Assembly (NCBI GenBank): GCA_963281155.1
Contig: CAUJLY010000004.1
Location: 4,092,001 to 4,156,000 of the forward strand
DNA length: 64,000 bases
Direction of reading: 5' to 3'
From: Rhabditophanes sp. KR3021
Taxonomy: Eukaryota; Nematoda; Chromadorea; Rhabditida; Alloionematidae
The notes under the pieces are model-generated. The model searched no databases and was not told the DNA's origin. It saw only the letters and a program-made list of their open reading frames with translations. Of this stretch, positions 61,058 to 64,000 are shown piece after piece. Position 1 is the stretch's first letter; every line of letters starts with the position of its first letter. The position numbers and the translations under genes are program-made.

Positions 61058-64000
61058 TGAAATGCAAGAATAAGTTATCAAATATTTAATTGTTTATATT
61101 ATGATAGAATAGCACTTGTATATGCCGGTATTAGAGACGACGACACTTGCTGGTGTATGATATAGGACTGAAAGAAATAGAGCAAATATAAGACATAATT
61201 GAGAAAATATGTTATTTTTGTCACTCATCATGTGACGCATTTTCCAAAAACCTTCGCAGTATATTTTTACTTTGCCATGTTTTGTCCACAATGTTGCAAT
61301 TGTAGAATTTAAAAAAAATAAAGAAAACAAATTCATTATTTTCATATGAAGAGCAGAGTCTTTTTAACAACAAATAGTAAAAATGATTGTAATTTTATAT
61401 GGAAAGATTTAAACGCATAATAGTCTTGTTCTATAACATAGAGCCAAATAATTTGGCCAACTTTATGATTATGACAAAATAAGAGAGTTAAATGTTTCTT
61501 TTTATAAATTGATGTTAACATTATCCTGACAAAGTTATGAAAATAGAGAACATATTTCAGTTATTGAATGGATGTAGTTTGACATTTATTAAGTTTGATG
61601 TGGTAGTGAATTTTAAACAATTGACTCTCTCAAAGTAGATTCAAAAAGACAGACAAATTCGAATAATTGACTTGAATCATAAGTTTATTCTGATTAATTT
61701 AAAAATTGCAGATTACGTGCATCAATATAGAAAACTTAACACTAAGTTTGCAGATTAAGAAAAACAGGAAGTCAAAAAAGATTGAATTTTGGTAATAAAT
61801 GTACTTCCTGGTACTTAACCACATAAAAATGTTATAAGAATATTAACAAAAATGTGGAAATATTAACAAAAATGTAGGAATAGTAACGAAAATGTAGAAA
61901 TCTAACAAAAATGTAGAAAAATTGACAAAAACTATAGAAATATTACCAAAGTATTACCACAAAATTTTACATGAATATTTCAAAAAATATACTCATTTTA
62001 AAATAAAACAAAGTTTTTTTGTTACCATTCTTTATAAAATGAACAATTCTAAAGCATTTATAAAAAACAAGTTGTCGCCAAAAATATATGACTTTTTTAA
62101 TAAAACAATATCAATCAAATAAGGAAAAATTTGGAGACAAATAAATTGTTAACAAAATAAGAAAAATAGTCTTTTGCCAATTTTGAAAAATCTATATATT
62201 TATTATGGTAATATGTATATGAAAAAGATGATTTATTTATTAAATGACAAAAAGAATCTTAATGAATACAATTTAAATATAATTACTTACAACTCTGCTC
62301 ACTAACTATTTTTAATTTGAGAGAAAAAGGCTTGTTACATATAAATTATAGATGATCATCTCGAAGTAGAAAATAGCTATTTTGCAAATTATATATAGAC
62401 TCTTAAATATGATACTTTTAAAGTTTGTAATATTTAATTTATATCAATACAAAGTATTCTTTGTTCTTTGTATTTTTGTGACTTATTTACTTGGTTCGGA
62501 AAAAATATAAAATAAATTATCAGACAAAACATCTAAGTAAATATATTCTTTTTTGAATTCATATTTAAAGGGAAGTGATCTCACACTTACCATCTGCAAG
62601 ACGCAAATATTTTTACATGCAAATTGATAAAAAAAGATGTTAAAGTGTTGCGCAACTTGCCAAACAATTCAATTCTTTCTCAAACAATATTATTCTACAA
62701 ATCTAATAAATTGTTTTTAATAAAAAAATATTTAAGCAACTTATTTATGATAAAAAGAAGAGTCACCTGTATAATCAAGAAAATGTAATATATATTATTC
62801 GGAAAGCTGCTTATAAATAAAATTAGAGTAGTAAAGAAACTGGAGCTTCTTCAGATGATATTATTAAAAATGGTGCGCAGGTATTTATAAATATTGAAAG
62901 CAAATGGTAGCTATATATTTACAAAATTCTCTTAACGAAATTTTTTCTAAAGGCAAAATTGATGAAAGTAAAGCCAATTTGAATAAAAGTCCATTTAGTT
63001 AGAGAATACCAATAAACCGTATGCAGAGTATTTTCATGCAAATTGTTTTAAAAAATCAAAGACAAACAATGCAGAAAAAGGAGTCTTCCTAAAATGACAT
63101 AATTAAACGAAATAGACCTATGGCAGCTTCAATTCACAATTATTTTAAAAGACACTAATTCTAACCATACAATGAATTTATATCCTCTTTATCGTTTTCA
63201 TCTCTTCCTCCATTTTTATCGTTTATTTTTCATTTAAATTTATCTAGCCAAACATGTTTCAATTAACTCGATGTGAATGAAATTTCTATAAACTCATTTA
63301 GCCTCCAACTCTCAACAACAAAATTTTCAAAAGCAAGTAAATGAAATAAATTAAAACAAATTTCTTGATATAGGATGCAAGGAATAAGAGTTTACTTATT
63401 TACAATGGCCCACTTATCAAAAATGTATTCTTTAAACTACTTCAAAACGTATACTAACTAACACAAATACCATTTTTCTCATCTTAACTGTTATGATGGG
63501 AAAGTTAACGTTACATCTGTTTAACTCATCTTTTTTATATACACTTACATTCTTGTTAATAAAATTTTTAAAGCTTATCAGGTTACTTTTTTAAGGAAAC
63601 ATCAAAAATAATGCTGTGTTTACTTTTTGAGTCAAATATTTTATGATATCTGGCCCATTAAATAGGCGTATGTATTAGATATTTAAATGCATTTTCAATT
63701 CAAGAAATATTTCGTTAAACTTGGAGGTAAATAGAAAATTGTTCAAATTCGAGACTTGGTATTTTTAAATCTTGATAATGTATTATAGTAAAGAGTATCC
63801 ATAATATTATATTCCAAATGACAACTCATTCGTCAACTTAAAATAAACCATTTATGGACTTCATTTTGACATAAAAATAGCTTTTTAACAAACTAATCAG
63901 CCAAATAATAGCATATTTAAAACAACAAACATTTAATAAATATCTACTATCCATAATATCTTATAACCCTTTTATCCTCATTTATTGTAACTGAATGTGA
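61058..64000. other. terminal gene-free interval
   Basis: AT-rich sequence to the end of the window. The minus-strand frame at 61094..61345 and the plus-strand frame at 61922..62122 are composition-driven. A short tandem repeat lies at 61841..61950. No gene is supported. Confidence 0.45.
61841..61950. repeat. ~19-bp tandem repeat
   Basis: About five imperfect copies of a unit close to AACAAAAATGTAGAAAT, spaced 17-20 bp. Low copy number and no overlapping gene. Confidence 0.8.

Noticed and set aside
61094..61345. Minus-strand frame with a hydrophobic segment just upstream of the distal globin exon
   Set aside because: No conserved feature, and it sits where the distal exon's leader and promoter should be.
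1..64000. tRNA, rRNA, CRISPR arrays and bacterial-style signals
   Set aside because: Looked for by eye; no convincing tRNA B-box or cloverleaf, no rRNA-like block and no regularly spaced repeat array were found. A covariance-model scan would be decisive for tRNAs.

Overview
The window is nuclear DNA from a small-genome invertebrate. The base composition is AT-rich, and most genes are broken by many short introns, commonly about 40-75 bp, ending in T-rich acceptors (TTTTCAG, TTTTTAG, ATTTAG). Genes lie on both strands, and AATAAA poly(A) signals follow most of them. The intron style, an N-myristoylated-type globin, a Spinster transporter, an Ena/VASP protein and a Cys/Gln-rich secreted structural protein suggest an ecdysozoan, most likely a nematode. 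I cannot place the species.

Layout, left to right: a small Pro/Ala-rich secreted protein (0.1-0.5 kb); the SUMO-conjugating enzyme UBC9 on the minus strand; a complete ATR checkpoint kinase gene (2-10 kb) with one apparent single-base frameshift; an unrecognised 191-residue protein; a Ly6/uPAR-like GPI-anchored protein; an MPPED-type metallophosphoesterase with two microexons and a 2.4-kb intron; a Spinster-like MFS transporter; an arylalkylamine-type N-acetyltransferase; convergent TSEN2 and mitochondrial GatC; a nine-exon Cys/Gln-rich secreted protein built by exon duplication (28-31.5 kb); gene-poor DNA around an Ena/VASP gene (31.5-40.8 kb); a TDRD3-like OB-fold protein with a GC-AG intron; a membrane-anchored NYN (Regnase-like) protein that seems to have lost its catalytic acids; the mitochondrial phosphate carrier; ZC3HC1; ISCA1; the histone N-acetyltransferase NAA40; a soluble cytochrome b5; and a globin gene with two apparently alternative first exons (57-61 kb). 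The last 3 kb look non-coding.

The less ordinary signals are these. (1) Four large introns (MPPED, N-acetyltransferase, TDRD3-like, globin) each hold a decayed protein-coding relic, always antisense to the host gene; two of the relics share protein similarity by eye. (2) The globin gene has duplicated first exons, one predicting an N-myristoylated isoform, the other spliced through a GC donor at the same phase. (3) The NYN protein is probably a pseudo-nuclease. (4) The Cys/Gln-rich gene grew by duplication of same-phase exons. (5) A roughly 105-bp repeat occurs twice, 37 kb apart.

Functionally the genes are mostly housekeeping: sumoylation, DNA-damage signalling, tRNA splicing and charging, mitochondrial phosphate and Fe-S metabolism, and histone acetylation. 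They are not an operon or pathway cluster. All calls rest on reading the translated sequence and on remembered family motifs; no database search was run.
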